Of a stretch of 8,623 nucleotides of DNA, positions 7,745-8,623 are shown in pieces (the stretch's first letter is position 1; every line of letters starts with the position of its first letter). The notes beneath the pieces are model-generated. The model was not told where the DNA came from and did no database searches. It saw only the letters and a program-made list of their open reading frames with translations. Made by a program: the position numbers and the translations under genes. Source of the stretch: Alphaproteobacteria bacterium (GTDB taxonomy: Bacteria; Pseudomonadota; Alphaproteobacteria; JALRGP01). The stretch is from assembly GCA_023259685.1 (NCBI GenBank), contig JALRGP010000042.1:1-8623 (forward strand), given 5' to 3'.

Positions 7745-8605
7745 ATGTTTAAATTTATTGCTGTTATATTAGCCTTGCCATTGACTATTTATTCAATGGA
7801 GCCCTCGTACACTCATACATTTCAAAAATATTTGGAAGAAAAAAATTTTTTACCTACATTTGTTGAAATGTTCACAAAGGAATTGGAATATGAATCAAAG
7901 CTTGCTCCACCATCATTTTTTGCATCAGCATCAGAATCTTTATTCAAAGACCGCATGTGCCATATTCACTCATTGGTTTATTTTTTAAATATCATGTCCT
8001 CACGTCTGGAGGTGGGCATTCGAACAACAACAGCATCTGCCCTCAATGAATCATTAGGGATCAGTGCAAAAATAGAATCAAATTATCAACCATTTATCGA
8101 TAGAATTAAATGTGCAGACAAAAAAACAGATGATTTTTTTAAAAGAATTGTAGATAAGTTCCAAAAAAAAGATACTGACTTAAATATTGAAGACATTATT
8201 CATGCTTGGTCAATTCAAAAGGCTTGTCAAAAAATTCTTCAAGATCCTCGAAATCTCATGAGAACAATTCATAATTTACATTGTTTTTACTTAAATACAA
8301 TGTATAAAAAATTAAATGTTCCTGAAAAAAGCATCAAAGAATCAGCTATTTCTTATGAGTTGCAAGCGCAAAAAATTAATTTAAAAATCCCCATCATGCG
8401 TTATTTTGATAGTGGTATATTTTTTACAGAGATGGTCCGTAAAAATCAAATCCCCATTGAAATTGTGTTAATGGAATTAAAACTTGAAAAGGATAAGGTT
8501 TACCTGAAAAATTTAAATCAACTACGATCGGCTAAAGCCGATAGTGTGGTAAACGCTTGTAAAGCAGATTCAAAGCGTAAACGCTTTAAAACTCTGAAAT
8601 TTTAA
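7745..8605 (+). CDS. Unrecognised secreted helical protein with basic C-terminal tail
   Basis: A 286-residue protein from ATG 7745 to TAA 8603-8605. Residues 1-17 (MFKFIAVILALPLTIYS) form a short Sec-type signal peptide: one Lys, a hydrophobic core and a plausible cleavage site before MEPSY. The rest looks mainly alpha-helical, has no further membrane segment, and contains five cysteines (72, 123, 161, 180, 272). The C-terminal 22 residues are strongly basic with a small repeat: AKADS (263-267), CKADSKRKRFK (272-282). I recognise no family. The signal peptide places it in the periplasm or outside the cell. In an intracellular bacterium it could be a host-directed effector or an envelope protein, but that is inference. 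The upstream sequence has a weak GGATAAT before the ATG; the gene seems to stand alone. Base composition and Lys/Asn/Ile use match its neighbours. Confidence 0.75.
   Translation: MFKFIAVILALPLTIYSMEPSYTHTFQKYLEEKNFLPTFVEMFTKELEYESKLAPPSFFASASESLFKDRMCHIHSLVYFLNIMSSRLEVGIRTTTASALNESLGISAKIESNYQPFIDRIKCADKKTDDFFKRIVDKFQKKDTDLNIEDIIHAWSIQKACQKILQDPRNLMRTIHNLHCFYLNTMYKKLNVPEKSIKESAISYELQAQKINLKIPIMRYFDSGIFFTEMVRKNQIPIEIVLMELKLEKDKVYLKNLNQLRSAKADSVVNACKADSKRKRFKTLKF
8527..8542 (+). repeat. Tight 7-bp hairpin inside the secreted-protein gene
   Basis: ATCGGCT and AGCCGAT are perfect inverted arms separated by AA. The hairpin codes for part of RSAKADS in the protein tail. A second hairpin of the same layout lies 29 bp further on (8572-8587). 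Confidence 0.6.
8572..8587 (+). repeat. Second tight 7-bp hairpin at the end of the secreted-protein gene
   Basis: AAAGCGT and ACGCTTT are perfect inverted arms separated by AA, 15 bp before the stop codon, coding for the KRKRF part of the tail. A T-run (8611-8616) follows 23 bp later, too far for a standard terminator. Confidence 0.55.
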
Positions 8606-8623
8606 AATCATCTTTTTTATGAT

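Overview
This is an AT-rich window of about 8.6 kb from what looks like an alphaproteobacterium, probably a host-associated or intracellular one of the Rickettsiales/Holosporales type. That placement is an inference. It rests on the low GC, the weak or missing Shine-Dalgarno sequences, an RNase J with alphaproteobacterial-type neighbours, a phasin-like protein, an MsbA-type exporter, and intergenic regions that hold decayed transposase pieces. No marker gene such as an rRNA fixes the lineage.

Layout. (1) Positions 1-2276, plus strand: the C-terminal half of a nitronate monooxygenase-type flavoenzyme (cut by the window edge), then a TolC-family outer-membrane efflux protein that must start at a non-ATG codon, closed by a good intrinsic terminator at 2303-2345. 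(2) Positions 2377-4736, minus strand: a small helical, phasin-like protein and, further right, a full-length ribonuclease J with a large palindrome just behind its stop codon. (3) Positions 4737-5432: no intact gene. This stretch holds a truncated, stop-interrupted ISAs1-family transposase remnant, a possible scrap of a Y1 (RAYT-like) transposase, a tiny ORF with a good ribosome binding site, and the second copy of a ~60-bp direct repeat whose first copy lies at 2796-2854. The two copies bracket the RNase J gene. (4) Positions 5433-7163, plus strand: a complete MsbA-like ABC exporter with every nucleotide-binding motif intact. (5) Positions 7164-7744: a decayed stretch with a small membrane-peptide ORF that may be frameshifted and the C-terminal end of an IS5-type transposase. 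(6) Positions 7745-8605, plus strand: an unrecognised, apparently secreted 286-residue helical protein with a strongly basic tail.

Functionally, the intact genes are housekeeping (RNA turnover, envelope lipid export, efflux outer-membrane channel, possible polymer-granule protein) and do not form one evident operon. I found no convincing new multi-gene system. The more unusual points are the paired ~60-bp repeat bracketing rnj, the 98-bp palindromic element, the IS remnants that mark past rearrangement, and the orphan secreted protein.
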